Source: Actinokineospora diospyrosa
Lineage (GTDB): Bacteria > Actinomycetota > Actinomycetes > Mycobacteriales > Pseudonocardiaceae
NCBI RefSeq assembly: GCF_024171925.1
Contig: NZ_JAMTCO010000004.1
Span: 186,001 to 250,000 of the forward strand
Direction: 5' to 3'
Length of the DNA stretch: 64,000 bases
The position numbers and the translations under genes were made by a program. Of the stretch, positions 46,049-55,805 are shown in pieces. Under the pieces are notes generated by a model. That model was not told where the DNA came from. It searched no databases and worked only from the letters and a program-made list of their open reading frames with translations. The first letter of the stretch is position 1. Each line of letters begins with the position of its first letter.

Positions 46049-49000
46049 TCAGGCGGACAACAGGCCCTGCAGGTCAGCGGCGTACTTAGCGATGTAGTCC
46101 CGCGAGAGCCGGGGGATGTCGCCACCGGGGTCGACCCGGGCGGCGCGCACGGCGGCGCGGAAGCGCTCGGAGGGGATCGCCGAACCGCGTACGACCGGCT
46201 CCGGGTCGGCGAAGCGGTGCACCAGCGGCAGAGCGGAGTACTGGCGGCGCTGCTCGGGCAGGCCGCGCAGCGCGGACTCGAAGCGGCGCGCCCAGTCGGC
46301 GTAGTCGGCGACCCGCTCGACCCGGTGCCCCTCGGCGGCGAGCCAGTCGACGATGGTGTCCAGCGAGATCCCGTCGTCGTGCGGGTTGACCAGGCTGTAG
46401 GTCAGGTAGCCGTCGGTCGTGGCCGGGCCGAGGGCGGCGATGGACGCGGCGGTGAAGTCGACCGGCAGCCCGTCGTAGTGCGATCCACCGTCACCCTCGT
46501 TGCCGTAGAAGGACTTCGGCGCGATACCGGTCGCCAGGACGCTGAACAGCAGCCGGGTGAAGACGTCCGGCACGTTGAGCTGGCCGGCGTAGCGGCTGTG
46601 CGCGAGGATCATGTTCGACCGGAACACGGTGACCGGCAACCCGCACACCTCGTGCGCCTCGCGCAGCAACACCTCCCCCGCCCACTTGCTGGTCGCGTAC
46701 CCGCCCGCGTAGCCCTCGTGGATCGGCTGGGTCGGGATCGCGGCGCGCACGTCGGTGTCCTCGTCCAACGGCTGAGCCGTGTCTGAAGTGGAGAGGGCGG
46801 CCGAAGTGGACACCGCGACGCTGGAGACGTAGGTGAACTGCTTGAGCTTGCCGGTGATGCCCAGCTGGATGAGCTCGGCGGTGCCGACGACGTTCGCCTC
46901 GAACAGGTGGTTGTACGGCAGCACGTGGTTGACCAGGGCGCCCGCGTGCACGATGTGGTCGACCTCGCCCGCGAGCCGGTCCCAGGTCGGCTGGTCCAGG
47001 CCGAGGCGCGGTTCGGCCATGTCGCCCGCGAGGACTTCCAGGTGCGCGGACAGACCGTCAACAGTGGCCACGAGCTCGTCGTCGCCGGTGGCGAAGGCCG
47101 ACAGCAACCGCTCGCGAGCCGCGGCCGAGTCCTTGCCGCGCACGATGCACACCAGCGTGCCACCCGCAGGTGCCAAGCGCTGCAACCACTCCAGGGTCAG
47201 GAATCGGCCGAGGTAGCCGCTCGCACCGGTCAGCAGCACGGTCTTCGGCGCGCTGTCGGCCTTGGGCAGCGACCCGGCGGCGGCGATGAGCCCGGCTTCG
47301 AGGAACTTGTCCAACGCCAGGTCGTCGGCGCGCACCTCGTCGGTCGCTCGGCCGTGCACCGAGGCGAAGGTCGGTCGGTCCACAGCGGACTCGCGCTTGG
47401 CGGCGATGTGCTCGGCCAGGGCGCGCAGGTCGGTCGCCGGGCTGATCAGCAGGTCGATCGGGATCGTGACACCGTAGATGTCGTTGAGCAGCGTGGCGAA
47501 GGGCACCGCGGACAGCGAGTCGCCGCCCAGGTCGCGGAAGTGCGCGTCGGGGTTGACCTCCGAGCCGGACAGCAGGGCCCGGGCGGCGCGCTGCACCGTC
47601 TCCAGCACGGGCCGCTCGGCGCCGGTGCGGCGGATCTCCAGCAGCTCCTCGGACTCGCGCGCGGTGATGTCGGAGTACAGCGCCTCAAGGCGCTCCCGGT
47701 AGGCCTCCAGCAGCTGCGGGCGCAACAGCTTGCGGTGGTCGGACAGCAGCCCGTTGGCCTGGGTGAACGGCTCGGTCTCGATGATGAACTCGCGCGGGAT
47801 CTCGTAGGAGTTCAGTCCCGCTTCCTTGGCCACGGCCTGGAACGACTCGCTGAGCCGCTCCTCGATCGCGACCGACGCGGCGCCGTAGCGCTCAAGCGCG
47901 TCCGGCGTCGGCACAACGACGGCGAGCAGGTACGAGCGGGCGCTGTTGCCGTAGACGAAGATCTGGCGCACCAGCGGGCTGGTGCCGAAGGTGGCCTCCA
48001 GGCTCGGGGTCGCCACGAACTCGCCCTGCGACAGCTTCAGCACGCTGTTGCGCCGGTCCAGGATCGCCAGCCGGTCCGGCTCGACCTCGGCGACGATGTC
48101 CCCGGTCTTGTAGTAGCCGTCCGCGTCGAACAGGGTGGCTGACACCTCGGGCTGCTTGTAGTAGCCGGGGATCACCGAGTCGGTCTTGATCAGCAGCTCA
48201 CCGCGCGGGTGCGGCGTGTCGGTGCGGTAGTACCCCAACTCCGGGACGTCCACGATCTTGTAGTCGATCACCGGCGGCCGCAGCATTTTGCCGTCCACGC
48301 TGACACCGGCGATCTCGGTGGCGCCGTAGAGGATGTGCAACTCCAGGCCGAGCAGCCCCTCGATGAAGACCCGCAGTTCCTCCGACAGCGGCGCGGAACC
48401 ACAACTGGCCCAGGCGATCCGACCGCCGAGCGCCTCGTCGCGCATGTCCTTGGTGACCTGGGCCTCGACTTGGGCGCGGTCACCGCCGCCGACCACGCGC
48501 CGGTCGACCTCGCTGCGGTGGTACTGGTAGAGCATCTCGCACACCCGGGGCACCAGCGACAGCTCGGTGGGCCTGGCGAGCGCGATGTCGGCCATGAACG
48601 TGGACAGGTCACCGCTGGCCATGAAGTAGCTGATCCCACCGCGCGCCAAGGTGTTCTTCACCGAAGAGTGCCCGGCGACGTGGCTCATCGGCATGTAGTG
48701 GAAGGTGACCGCCTGGATGTCGGAGAACAGGTCCGCCCAGCCGCCACCGCCGAACATCGCCGCGACCAGCTTCTCGGTGTACATGGCGCCCTTGGGGGTG
48801 CCGGTGCTGCCCGAGGTGTAGATCAGCATGGTCAGCGGGTCCGTGCCCTCCTCGGCCACGAAGTGCGGCGCCTCGGGCAGGTCGGCCCCGCGCGCCGCGG
48901 TGTCCGATAAGGACTCGAGCGGCACGTCCCGGCCACCGTCGCGCAACCGGTCGCGCGCCGCATCGACCCGCTCGCGCTGGTCGTCGACCTCGGGGAGGTA

Positions 49001-49456
49001 GTCGAACACCAGCACGCGCCGCACGGACGGCCCCCGCAGCACCAGCTCCACCGCGACGTCGAGCCGGTCGAGGCTGGCGGCGACCACCGTCGGCTCGGTC
49101 TCGGCCACGATCGCGTGCGACTGCCCGATCGGCGCGCTGGTCTGCAACGGGACGCTGACCGCCCCGCGCAGGACGCAGGCCAGGTCCAGCGTCGTGTAGT
49201 CGTGCCCGGCGAAGCCGAGGAAGGCCACCCGCTCCCCCGGGGCCAGCCGGTGGACCGGGTTGGCCCACAACTCGGTGGCCACCGCGCGGGTCCGCGCCCA
49301 CAACTGGGCGAACGTGCTGGTCTCGTACCGGGGCAACAGGCGCACCGAGGTCCGGCCGGTCGCCGGGTCGCGGCTGATCTCCTTCGCCCGTTCACCCACG
49401 GCGGGCCGGTCCGCGTACCGGTCCATCACTGCCGCCACCGTCTGCGTAAGGCGCAT
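46049..49456 (-). CDS. car: Carboxylic acid reductase (adenylation-PCP-reductase)
   Basis: 1135 residues. ATG 49456 is chosen because GGAGA stands six bases before it; family members are about 1150-1175. N-terminal adenylation domain with LIYTSGSTGTPKGAMYTE, phosphopantetheine site in FRDLGGDSLSAVPFA (about 655) and a short-chain-dehydrogenase-like reductase from TVLLTGASGYLGRFL (about 745) with YATSKWAGEVLL. It reduces carboxylic acids to aldehydes with ATP and NADPH after pantetheinylation. Nocardia-type CARs prefer aromatic acids; here it heads an operon with a methyltransferase and metK. Substrate not predictable with confidence. Confidence 0.94.
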   Translation of the reverse strand: MRLTQTVAAVMDRYADRPAVGERAKEISRDPATGRTSVRLLPRYETSTFAQLWARTRAVATELWANPVHRLAPGERVAFLGFAGHDYTTLDLACVLRGAVSVPLQTSAPIGQSHAIVAETEPTVVAASLDRLDVAVELVLRGPSVRRVLVFDYLPEVDDQRERVDAARDRLRDGGRDVPLESLSDTAARGADLPEAPHFVAEEGTDPLTMLIYTSGSTGTPKGAMYTEKLVAAMFGGGGWADLFSDIQAVTFHYMPMSHVAGHSSVKNTLARGGISYFMASGDLSTFMADIALARPTELSLVPRVCEMLYQYHRSEVDRRVVGGGDRAQVEAQVTKDMRDEALGGRIAWASCGSAPLSEELRVFIEGLLGLELHILYGATEIAGVSVDGKMLRPPVIDYKIVDVPELGYYRTDTPHPRGELLIKTDSVIPGYYKQPEVSATLFDADGYYKTGDIVAEVEPDRLAILDRRNSVLKLSQGEFVATPSLEATFGTSPLVRQIFVYGNSARSYLLAVVVPTPDALERYGAASVAIEERLSESFQAVAKEAGLNSYEIPREFIIETEPFTQANGLLSDHRKLLRPQLLEAYRERLEALYSDITARESEELLEIRRTGAERPVLETVQRAARALLSGSEVNPDAHFRDLGGDSLSAVPFATLLNDIYGVTIPIDLLISPATDLRALAEHIAAKRESAVDRPTFASVHGRATDEVRADDLALDKFLEAGLIAAAGSLPKADSAPKTVLLTGASGYLGRFLTLEWLQRLAPAGGTLVCIVRGKDSAAARERLLSAFATGDDELVATVDGLSAHLEVLAGDMAEPRLGLDQPTWDRLAGEVDHIVHAGALVNHVLPYNHLFEANVVGTAELIQLGITGKLKQFTYVSSVAVSTSAALSTSDTAQPLDEDTDVRAAIPTQPIHEGYAGGYATSKWAGEVLLREAHEVCGLPVTVFRSNMILAHSRYAGQLNVPDVFTRLLFSVLATGIAPKSFYGNEGDGGSHYDGLPVDFTAASIAALGPATTDGYLTYSLVNPHDDGISLDTIVDWLAAEGHRVERVADYADWARRFESALRGLPEQRRQYSALPLVHRFADPEPVVRGSAIPSERFRAAVRAARVDPGGDIPRLSRDYIAKYAADLQGLLSA

Positions 49457-49832
49457 TCTGGTTCTCCACATCGCGTCACCCGGCCATCGAGGCGCCACAC
49501 GGGCGCCGACGGCCCGGTGCTCCATCGGGATCAGATCGGCTCTACACGGCGACCCACCGGACCGGCTCCACCGGTCGGCGTCGTCGCGCACCGGTCGCTG
49601 GGGATCGCGCACCGGCTACTCGATCGACGCTACCCACGGGGTGCGGCCCCGGCGGGGAACGGACCGGCGGATCTGTCATGTCGGCAGGATGCGGCCGCGG
49701 CCGGGATGCGGGCGGCGACGACCGCTGCTACCCGACGGCCGGTGCTCCCTGGCGACCAGTACCACGGGCCACATATCGCGGGCATATCGGCAATCGCGTA
49801 CGCCGCCACAACGCCGCACCGTCTTGGATGCG
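49457..49832. other. Gene-free divergent region between CAR and VanZ-like genes
   Basis: 376 bases. Contains the direct repeats listed separately, GCCGCGGC near 49691 and the CAR ribosome-binding site. No clear -10/-35 pair was found on either strand. Expected to hold the promoter of the CAR-methyltransferase-metK operon. Confidence 0.55.
49584..49615 (-). promoter_or_regulatory. Two 11-bp direct repeats, 21 bp apart, upstream of CAR
   Basis: TCGCGCACCGG occurs at 49584-49594 and 49605-49615. A related CCACCGG lies at 49569. The 21-bp pitch places both copies on the same DNA face, as for tandem binding of an activator. They lie about 130-160 bases upstream of the CAR start. Confidence 0.45.
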
Positions 49833-50558
49833 GTGGTGGACCACAGCTCAGCCCCGTCACCAGCAGCGCCGTCACCAGGAGCGCCAACACCGCACCGCAC
49901 GCGCCGGATCGTGCTCATCGTCCTGGCGGTCCTCGCGCTGGCGGGCGCGGTGTTCGTCGTGCGGGGGCCGCTGTTCATGGCCGCCCCGGCGTGCCTGGCC
50001 GTGCGGTGGGACGGCTGCCTCAGCACCGAGAACGGCGTGGTGCTGATGACCTTGATCGGCGTGCCGGTGGCGGGTCTGGTGGCCTGGGCCTTGGCGCGCC
50101 ATCGACGGGCCGCGGGGGTGGCCTCGGCGTGGCGGGTGTCGCTGGCCGAGGTCGGCATGGTCTACGGGACGGTGCCGTGGCTGTGGATGACCTTGATGCC
50201 GGGGTCGGGGGCGGGCGTGGTCCCCGGTCGGGTGAGCCTGGTCCCGCTGCGCGACCTGGTCACGATGGGTCCGCTCGGCATCGGCGGCAACCTGCTGGTC
50301 TTCGCGGCGCTGGGGTTCTTCGCCCCGGTGCGGTTCGCGGCCCTGGCGTCGGTCGCGCGAGTGTTCGCGCTCGGGGCGGGCTGCTCGGTCTTGGTCGAGA
50401 CAGCGCAGTACGTGTTCCAGTTGGACCGGGTGTCCTCGGTGGACGACGTGCTGCTCAACGCGACAGGCGCAGCACTCGCCGCGCTGGCGTCACGCCGCTT
50501 GTGGCGCACCACGACAGAACTGCCCGCGAACAAGCCTCACCCCGTATCGGCGGGCTAG
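49833..50558 (+). CDS. VanZ-family membrane protein
   Basis: About 241 residues from GTG 49833 (a second GTG follows at once; a TTG lies at 49824). Helix 1 near residues 27-50, then helices near 72-92, 110-130, 150-170 and 175-195. The VanZ-like signature is PLRDLVTMGPLGIGGNLLVF, then LVETAQYVFQLDRVSSVDDV. VanZ confers low-level teicoplanin resistance in enterococci; most actinobacterial members are uncharacterised. Convergent with the MarR gene, 23 bases away. Confidence 0.83.
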   Translation: MVDHSSAPSPAAPSPGAPTPHRTRRIVLIVLAVLALAGAVFVVRGPLFMAAPACLAVRWDGCLSTENGVVLMTLIGVPVAGLVAWALARHRRAAGVASAWRVSLAEVGMVYGTVPWLWMTLMPGSGAGVVPGRVSLVPLRDLVTMGPLGIGGNLLVFAALGFFAPVRFAALASVARVFALGAGCSVLVETAQYVFQLDRVSSVDDVLLNATGAALAALASRRLWRTTTELPANKPHPVSAG

Positions 50559-50581
50559 CGCCTAGACCACCGGCGTCCTGC

Positions 50582-51061
50582 TTAGCGAACGCTTGCGTCG
50601 GTAGCGGGTACCGCGCGCAGCGTCGCAAGAGCGTCCACCAGCGGGGCGAGTTCCGGTAGTTCTGCCGCTGCGCGCAGGGCCTCGGCGAGGGACTCGTCGT
50701 GCGTGGACCGCGCTCGGTCCAGCGCCGCGCGCCCCTCCGGGGTCACCTCCGTGTAGATGCCCCGCCGGTCGTCCGGGCACAGGTAGCGCTGGAGCAGGCC
50801 GCGCCGCTCGAGGCGGGTCACCAACCGGGTGGTGGCGGACTGGCTGAGCACCACCGCCCTGGAGAGCTGGGTCATCCGCAGGTAGCAGCCGGTGAAGGTC
50901 TCCTGGCGGGACAGGACGTCGAGCAGGCTGTACTCGCTGACCGACAGGTCGTGGGCGCGCTGCAGCGCCCGTTCCAGGGTGTCCTCGATCCGCGCGTGCA
51001 GCGCGGCCAGGGTCCGCCAACCCTGGGCCCTGGTCTCGGCGAGCTCGTCGGCGATCTCCAC
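50582..51061 (-). CDS. MarR-family transcriptional regulator
   Basis: 159 residues from GTG 51061, which has AAGGAGGG at nine bases; the ATG at 51070 is too close to that site. Winged-helix core: LSVSEYSLLDVLSR, MTQLSRAVVLSQSATTRLVTR (listed here as two parts, LSRAVVLSQSA and TTRLVTRLERRGLL) and a wing with DDRRGIYTEVTPEG. MarR proteins usually repress a neighbouring exporter until a phenolic ligand binds. It is divergent from the DHA2 exporter gene, so it is its likely repressor. Confidence 0.9.
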   Translation of the reverse strand: MEIADELAETRAQGWRTLAALHARIEDTLERALQRAHDLSVSEYSLLDVLSRQETFTGCYLRMTQLSRAVVLSQSATTRLVTRLERRGLLQRYLCPDDRRGIYTEVTPEGRAALDRARSTHDESLAEALRAAAELPELAPLVDALATLRAVPATDASVR

Positions 51062-51375
51062 GGGACCCATCCCTCCTTGCGACCAACTGCTTGCATACGG
51101 CATCATCAGCTGCGTGCAACATAGCGCGTGTGCAACTATCTCGGACGCCGGTAATGTGCGCGTAGGGTTCAGGCTACCCGCCCGGGGCAACCCCCGGGGC
51201 GCGCACCGGGCCACCGCGGTCGCCGACCGCGGTGCGGACCGGGCCAGTCCGGGCGGTGCGCGGGCGCGCCGGAGACCATTCCGGCGATAAGGGAAACGCA
51301 ATCCCGGACCAAACAACTGATTCGGGGCGCGGCTGCCGCTGTGTCCTGACTGGGGTCTTTGAAGGGTGGTATGAG
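51062..51375. other. Gene-free divergent region between marR-type gene and exporter
   Basis: 314 bases with several candidate operators. TTGCA at 51091 and GTGCAAC at 51114-51120 and 51130-51136 lie close to the MarR start; two palindromic ACCGCGGT octamers lie in the centre. Promoter hexamers not identified with confidence. GAAGGG at 51361-51366 is the exporter's ribosome-binding site. Confidence 0.55.
51213..51233. promoter_or_regulatory. Candidate operator: paired ACCGCGGT palindromes
   Basis: The 8-bp palindrome ACCGCGGT occurs at 51213-51220 and 51226-51233, five bases apart. It is midway between the MarR-type and exporter starts, the expected place for a MarR operator acting on both. 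Confidence 0.4.
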
Positions 51376-52803
51376 ATGTCGACCAGCTTGACTCCCGACG
51401 AGCAGAAACGGGACGGTGACGCCGTCGCGGCCCCTGCGGCAGAGGGCGGCCCCGTGCGCTGGAAGGCGCGGCAGTGGATCCTGCTGTTCATTTTCAGCGG
51501 GGCCATCATGCTCGACGGGCTCGAGAACTCGATGATCGCGGTGGCCATTCCGGAAATCCAGGCCGCGTTCGGGGTGAGCGCGGCGACCGCGCAGTGGGTG
51601 CCCGGCGCCTACATCCTGGCCTTCGGCGCCTTCCTGCTGCTGGGCGGCCGCTGCGCCGACCTGTTCGGCCGCAAGCGGGTGTTCGTCGTCGGCATGGCGG
51701 TGTTCGCGGTGATCTCGCTGCTGGGCGCCTTCGCCGACGACGCGCTGCTGATCATCGTCACCCGGTTCGTCAAGGGCATGGCGGCGGGCTTCACCGCGCC
51801 CGCGGCGATGTCGCTGCTGGCGACGACCTTCCGCGAGGGACCCGAGCGCAACAAGGCGTTCGGCATCTTCAACGTGTTCGAGGCCTCCGGCTACTCCTCC
51901 GGCCTGCTCATCGGCGGCCTGCTCGCGGCGGTGAACTGGCGCACGACGTTCGTGCTGCCCGCGGTGGTGGCGGTGCTGCTGATGCTGGGCGCGCTGAAGT
52001 ACCTGCCCAAGGACGAGCCGCGCACCGAGCGGGCCAGGCTCGACATCGGCGGCGCGCTGACGTTGCTGCTGGGCATGCTGCTGCTGGTGTTCACCGTGGT
52101 GTCGGCGCCGGAGGTCGGTCTCGGCTCGTGGCGCTCCATCGGCGGGTTCGCCCTCTCGGCGGTGCTGCTGGTCGCGTTCGTGCTCATCGAGCGCCGGGTC
52201 GCCGACCCGCTGATCCGGCTGGGCATCTTCCGCGACCGCAACATCGTGGCCGCCAACGTCAGCTCCTTCCTGCTCTACGGCGGGGCGATGGCCTTCCAGT
52301 TCGTGCTGGCGCTGTACCTGCAGAACATGAACGGGTGGGAGCCGTGGCACATGTCCTTCGTGCTGCTGCCCGCCGGGTTGATGGTGGTGGTCATCGGGCC
52401 CAAGCTCGGCGACCTGATGGAGCGCTTCGGGGTCAACAAGGTCCTGATGGTCGGCCTGCTCTCCTTCATCCCGTGCTACCTGCTGCTGCTGCGCATCGGC
52501 CCGGAGCCCGCGCTGTGGACCGTGCTGGTGCCGGTGTCGGTGATCTGGGGCTTCGGCTTCGCGCTGAGCCTGGCCGCGCTGATGGTCTCGGGCACCAACG
52601 GCGTCCCCGACCAGGAGCAGGGCTTGGCCGCCGGGCTGCTCAACAGCTCGCTGCAGGTCGGTGGCGCGTTCGGCCTCGCCGTGGTGACCGCGGTGATCGT
52701 GCCCGCCGTCCAGCTGGGTGACCTCTACCCGGGCGTCTGGGTGATCTTGGGCTTCGCGGTGCTCACCCTGCTCGCACAGGGCCTGCGCCGGAAAACCCCG
52801 TGA
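51376..52803 (+). CDS. MFS drug exporter, DHA2 (14-helix) family
   Basis: 475 residues with about 14 membrane helices. Motif A in GGRCADLFGRKRVF, an early MLDGLENSMIAVAIPEI (the DHA2 counterpart of DxTIVNVALP) and WVPGAYILAFGAF are visible. ATG 51376 has GAAGGG nine bases upstream. It probably exports a product of the local biosynthetic locus using proton antiport. Followed by a strong hairpin. Confidence 0.92.
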   Translation: MSTSLTPDEQKRDGDAVAAPAAEGGPVRWKARQWILLFIFSGAIMLDGLENSMIAVAIPEIQAAFGVSAATAQWVPGAYILAFGAFLLLGGRCADLFGRKRVFVVGMAVFAVISLLGAFADDALLIIVTRFVKGMAAGFTAPAAMSLLATTFREGPERNKAFGIFNVFEASGYSSGLLIGGLLAAVNWRTTFVLPAVVAVLLMLGALKYLPKDEPRTERARLDIGGALTLLLGMLLLVFTVVSAPEVGLGSWRSIGGFALSAVLLVAFVLIERRVADPLIRLGIFRDRNIVAANVSSFLLYGGAMAFQFVLALYLQNMNGWEPWHMSFVLLPAGLMVVVIGPKLGDLMERFGVNKVLMVGLLSFIPCYLLLLRIGPEPALWTVLVPVSVIWGFGFALSLAALMVSGTNGVPDQEQGLAAGLLNSSLQVGGAFGLAVVTAVIVPAVQLGDLYPGVWVILGFAVLTLLAQGLRRKTP

Positions 52804-52854
52804 TCGCGCAGCTCGAGTCGGCGTTGTTTCGCTAAGCGGCGGTAATTGTTCGGT

Positions 52855-52884
52855 GAGTGGGCGGGGGGCGACCTCCGCCCACTC
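52855..52884 (+). terminator. Hairpin terminator of the exporter gene
   Basis: Arms 52855-52867 and 52872-52884 pair over 13 bp (one G-U), loop four bases. It starts 51 bases after the exporter stop. Confidence 0.7.
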
Positions 52885-53044
52885 CCGGGTGCGCACTCCC
52901 ACACCCGCTCCACCGAACCGGGACCGGACATTTTCGATACGCTGAGGATGACGAACAGGAACAGTGGGCAATCACCGCGGGCACCCGACGAACGGTATAG
53001 TTCAAACGGGTGACCGCCATGGACTCAACGCGGGCGGTGACCTA

Positions 53045-55033
53045 ATGATGGGCCCTTTTGCGTCCCCGCAACTGGCAGTCAGCGGCGGCATAGACGAGTT
53101 ATTGGAATTGCTGGCCAGTGGCGCCCCGGTTGACGTGTTCGAGCGGTTGCTCGACGACCGCCCCGGCGCGCCGACCGGGCGGGCCGTCGCGGCGAGCGCG
53201 GCGGTCGACATGCGGGCCGCGGTGTGGCGGGCGATGCGGGTGCACGCGCAGATCCAGCGCGGCCGCGGCCGGGAGGCGGGCCTGGCGGCCCTGGTCGACG
53301 CGGCGCGCGAGTTGGCGGTGCCCTACGAGTCGACCGCGAGTCTGCTGCACGCCATCGCCCGGCGCGCCAGGCACCTGCTGGGCATGGACATGGCCTACCT
53401 CGCCCTGCTCGACGAGGACGGCGGCCACATCCAGGTGCTCGCCGCCGACGGGCACACCTCGGGCCTGGGCGTCGGCCTGCGGCTACCGGCCGACGACGGC
53501 ATCGCCGCGGCGGGCCAGGCGGGCACCGCCCCGTTCGCCACGCACGACCTGCTCACCGACGAGCGGATCACCCTGAACTCGGCGTTCGAGGAGGTCGCCA
53601 GGGTCGAGGGCATGCACGCGATGATCGCCGTCCCGCTCGGCGACGAGCCAGCGCACCGGGGCGGGCGGGCGCACCCGAGGACCAGGTACCCACCGACCGG
53701 CATGCTCTACGTGGCCAGCCGCAAGGTCCACCACTTCACCGCCGACGAGCGCTCGCTGATCGGGTCGCTGGGCATCCTGGCGGGCGCCTACCTGGAGTCC
53801 ACCCGCGAGCGGCTGGCCGCCCGGGAGCGGACCGCCGCGCTGCGGGCGCGGCTGGAGCAGGTCACGACCACCGCAGCGGGGTTCACCGAGTACTGCGACC
53901 TGCAGGCCCGGCTGGTGGACATGCTGCTGGAGGACGCCGACCTGCCCGCGATGGCCGGGTTCGCCGCCACCGCGCTCGGCGGTCGGGTGTCGGTCTACAA
54001 CTCCGGCGGCGACGTGCTGGTCACCGCGGGTGAGCCCGCGGGAGACGACGCCGCGGCGCTGGCCCACGCGCCGGACATGGTCAGCGGGGAACCGGCGCCG
54101 ATCGGGGACGGCGGCTGGGTGGCGCCGCTGTGCCGGGGCAAGGACTACCTCGGCGCGCTGGTGCTGCGGGTGCCCGGCGAGCTGGACCAGGTCGGCCGCT
54201 CGAACCTGCGGCTGTTCGCGCGGATGGCCGTGCTGTTCATCCGGCAGGACAAGATCGCCGCCGGGCTGGACGGCGAGGTGCGCGACCGGCTGCTCGACGA
54301 CGCCCTCAGCGACGAGCAGCACCTGCCCAAGCAGCTGGCCGAACGGGCCCGCCGGATCGGGCTCGACCTGTCCGGGCCGTACCTGATGGTGGTGGCCAAA
54401 CCCAGCACGGCCCTGCACTGCCGGGCCAACGCGTGGGCGGCCGGGTACGCGCGGCGGATGGGTGGTCTGCGCAGCTTCCGCGACGGGCACCTGATCCTGC
54501 TGCTGCCCGGCGGGGACGCGGGCGCGCTGGCGCGGGAGGTGTCCTCGGCGATCGCCGAGGCGCTGGGCACGCCGATCTCGGTCGGGGCGGCCGGTCCGCT
54601 CTCGGGGGCGGAGTCGGTGCACCCGGGCTACCGGGAGGCGATCCGCTGCCTGGACGCGGTGGTGGCGCTCGGGGTCAGCGGGGGTGCCGCCTCGGTGCGG
54701 GAGTTGGGGTTCGTCGGCTCGCTGGTGTCGAGCAACCAGGACGTCGGCGGGTTCATCGAGCAGGTGCTCGGCCCGGTGCTGGACTACGACCGGGAGCGCT
54801 ACACCGACCTGGTGCCCACCCTGCAGGCGTACTTCGAGGCGGGCGCGAGTCCCACGTATGCCGCCGAACGGCTGCACGTGCACACCAACACGGTCACCCG
54901 CAGGCTGGACCGGGTGAAGGACCTGCTGGGCGCCGACTGGCAGAAACCCGCGCGGGCGCTGGAGATCCAGCTCGCGCTGCGGTTGCTGCTGGTGCGCGAA
55001 CTGCTCGGCGAGCGGGCCGAGGCGGTGCCGTAG
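53045..55033 (+). CDS. GAF-domain PucR-type helix-turn-helix regulator
   Basis: 662 residues from ATG 53045 (a second ATG follows). N-terminal helical region, a GAF-like domain (about 100-270) with DMAYLALLDEDGGHIQVLA and GMLYVASRKVHHFTADE, a coiled linker, a GGDEF-like or CdaR middle part (about 440-560) and a C-terminal PucR HTH with YFEAGASPTYAAERLHVHTN and a basic recognition helix. Such regulators often control catabolic or specialised-metabolite genes. Ends seven bases before the convergent ABC-transporter operon. A likely pathway-level regulator of the locus. Confidence 0.85.
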   Translation: MMGPFASPQLAVSGGIDELLELLASGAPVDVFERLLDDRPGAPTGRAVAASAAVDMRAAVWRAMRVHAQIQRGRGREAGLAALVDAARELAVPYESTASLLHAIARRARHLLGMDMAYLALLDEDGGHIQVLAADGHTSGLGVGLRLPADDGIAAAGQAGTAPFATHDLLTDERITLNSAFEEVARVEGMHAMIAVPLGDEPAHRGGRAHPRTRYPPTGMLYVASRKVHHFTADERSLIGSLGILAGAYLESTRERLAARERTAALRARLEQVTTTAAGFTEYCDLQARLVDMLLEDADLPAMAGFAATALGGRVSVYNSGGDVLVTAGEPAGDDAAALAHAPDMVSGEPAPIGDGGWVAPLCRGKDYLGALVLRVPGELDQVGRSNLRLFARMAVLFIRQDKIAAGLDGEVRDRLLDDALSDEQHLPKQLAERARRIGLDLSGPYLMVVAKPSTALHCRANAWAAGYARRMGGLRSFRDGHLILLLPGGDAGALAREVSSAIAEALGTPISVGAAGPLSGAESVHPGYREAIRCLDAVVALGVSGGAASVRELGFVGSLVSSNQDVGGFIEQVLGPVLDYDRERYTDLVPTLQAYFEAGASPTYAAERLHVHTNTVTRRLDRVKDLLGADWQKPARALEIQLALRLLLVRELLGERAEAVP

Positions 55034-55040
55034 CCGCGGG

Positions 55041-55805
55041 TCAGCGGACATGGGTGAGGAACTCCCTGGTCCGCCGCCGCCGGGGGTTGGCGAGCACCTC
55101 GGCGGCGGTGCCCTGCTCGACCACCACGCCGCCGTCGAGGAACACCACGCGGTCGGCGACGTCCTTGGCGAACCCGATCTCGTGGGTCACCACCAGCATC
55201 GTCATCCCGCGCGCGGCGAGCCGCCGCATCACCTCGAGCACCTCACCGACCAGTTCCGGGTCCAGCGCGGAGGTCGGTTCGTCGAACAGGAGCACCGCGG
55301 GGGACATGGCCAGTGCTCGCGCGATCGCGACCCGTTGCTGCTGCCCGCCGGAGAGGTGGCGCGGGTAGGCGTCCGCGCGGTCGGCGAGTCCGACGGAGGC
55401 GAGCAGCTCGCGGGCACGGGCGCGGGCCTGCTCGGGGTCCTCGCGCTTGACCAGGACCGGTGCCTCGACGACGTTCTCGAGCGCGCTCAGGTGCGGGAAC
55501 AGGTTGAACCCCTGGAACACCATGCCGAACTTGGCCCGCTGCCGCGCCAACACCCGGTCGGTCAGTTCGACGAGCTTGCCGTTGGCCTCGCGGTAGCCGA
55601 TGAGCTCGTCGCGCAGGAAGACCGCGCCGCCGTCGGGGGGTTCGAGGTGGTTGATGGTGCGCAGCAGCGTGCTCTTGCCCGACCCGGACGGCCCCAGCAG
55701 GCAGACGACCTCGCCCTCGGTGACGTCCAGGTCGATGCCCCGCAGCACCTCTTGCCCGCCGAAGCTCTTGTGGATGTCGCGCAGGCTCAACACGGTCTCA
55801 GCCAC
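55041..55805 (-). CDS. Polar amino acid-type ABC transporter ATPase (GlnQ/HisP-like)
   Basis: 254 residues from GTG 55805, which has GAGGTG six bases upstream; GTG 55814 is an alternative. Walker [11 protein letters not shown]-loop [16 protein letters not shown], signature [16 protein letters not shown], Walker [16 protein letters not shown] and H-loop VTHEIGFA. The sequence pattern is that of PAAT-family importers. Last gene of the six-gene operon that begins with phzC; overlaps the permease end by eight bases. Confidence 0.95.
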   Translation of the reverse strand: MAETVLSLRDIHKSFGGQEVLRGIDLDVTEGEVVCLLGPSGSGKSTLLRTINHLEPPDGGAVFLRDELIGYREANGKLVELTDRVLARQRAKFGMVFQGFNLFPHLSALENVVEAPVLVKREDPEQARARARELLASVGLADRADAYPRHLSGGQQQRVAIARALAMSPAVLLFDEPTSALDPELVGEVLEVMRRLAARGMTMLVVTHEIGFAKDVADRVVFLDGGVVVEQGTAAEVLANPRRRRTREFLTHVR

